Below are positions 5,517-5,519 of a stretch of DNA of 5,519 nucleotides, piece after piece (position 1 is the first letter of the stretch; each line of letters opens with the position of its first letter). Under the pieces are notes generated by a model, which was not told where the DNA came from, did not search any database, and saw only the letters and a list, made by a program, of their open reading frames with translations. Source of the DNA: Pseudorhodobacter antarcticus (GTDB lineage: Bacteria > Pseudomonadota > Alphaproteobacteria > Rhodobacterales > Rhodobacteraceae); NCBI GenBank assembly GCA_945897655.1, contig CAMDHB010000247.1, positions 1 through 5,519 on the forward strand, written 5' to 3'. Both the position numbers and the translations under genes were made by a program.

Positions 5517-5519
5517 CCG

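Noticed and set aside
1..5519. A defence, mobile or biosynthetic system spanning the window
   Set aside because: All seven genes fit common housekeeping or stand-alone families, codon character is uniform, and no integrase, transposase, toxin-antitoxin, nuclease or CRISPR-like repeat is present.

Overview
This window looks like ordinary chromosome from an alphaproteobacterium, most likely a member of the Rhodobacterales (Rhodobacter/Paracoccus relatives). I infer this from the strong G/C preference at third codon positions and from the character of the proteins, especially the MoaA, flavin reductase and YhbS-type acetyltransferase sequences. This is recognition from memory, not a database search. 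The window holds seven protein-coding genes packed with short spacers. I see no RNA gene, insertion sequence, prophage gene, CRISPR array or attachment site, and no spacer longer than 100 bases.

Layout: (1) 1-1167 (+) is the 3' two thirds of glmS, with both sugar-isomerase domains; the glutaminase domain lies left of the window. (2) After a 98-base spacer with a possible terminator hairpin and a 7-base direct repeat, 1266-2485 (+) holds a two-gene unit. A small PPOX-type flavin-binding split-barrel protein overlaps, through GTGA, an AlkD-like DNA alkylation repair protein. (3) 2559-3563 (+) is moaA, the radical-SAM GTP 3',8-cyclase of molybdenum cofactor synthesis, 73 bases after the alkD-like gene. 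(4) 3560-4847 (-) is a second two-gene unit, read leftwards: a GNAT acetyltransferase followed by an EcsC-family protein. The EcsC gene ends tail-to-tail on moaA with a four-base overlap. (5) 4938-5516 (+) is a flavin reductase-family protein, divergent from the acetyltransferase gene across a 90-base shared promoter region.

The genes do not form one recognisable pathway. GlmS supplies glucosamine-6-phosphate for peptidoglycan and lipopolysaccharide, MoaA makes the first molybdopterin intermediate, and the AlkD-like protein probably removes alkylated bases. The two flavin split-barrel proteins, the acetyltransferase and the EcsC protein have family-level assignments only. I found no convincing sign of an undescribed multi-gene system. 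The items most worth a second look are the coupled PPOX/AlkD pair, the clustering of TGATCC hexamers in the spacers, and the moaA/ecsC overlap with its inverted repeat.
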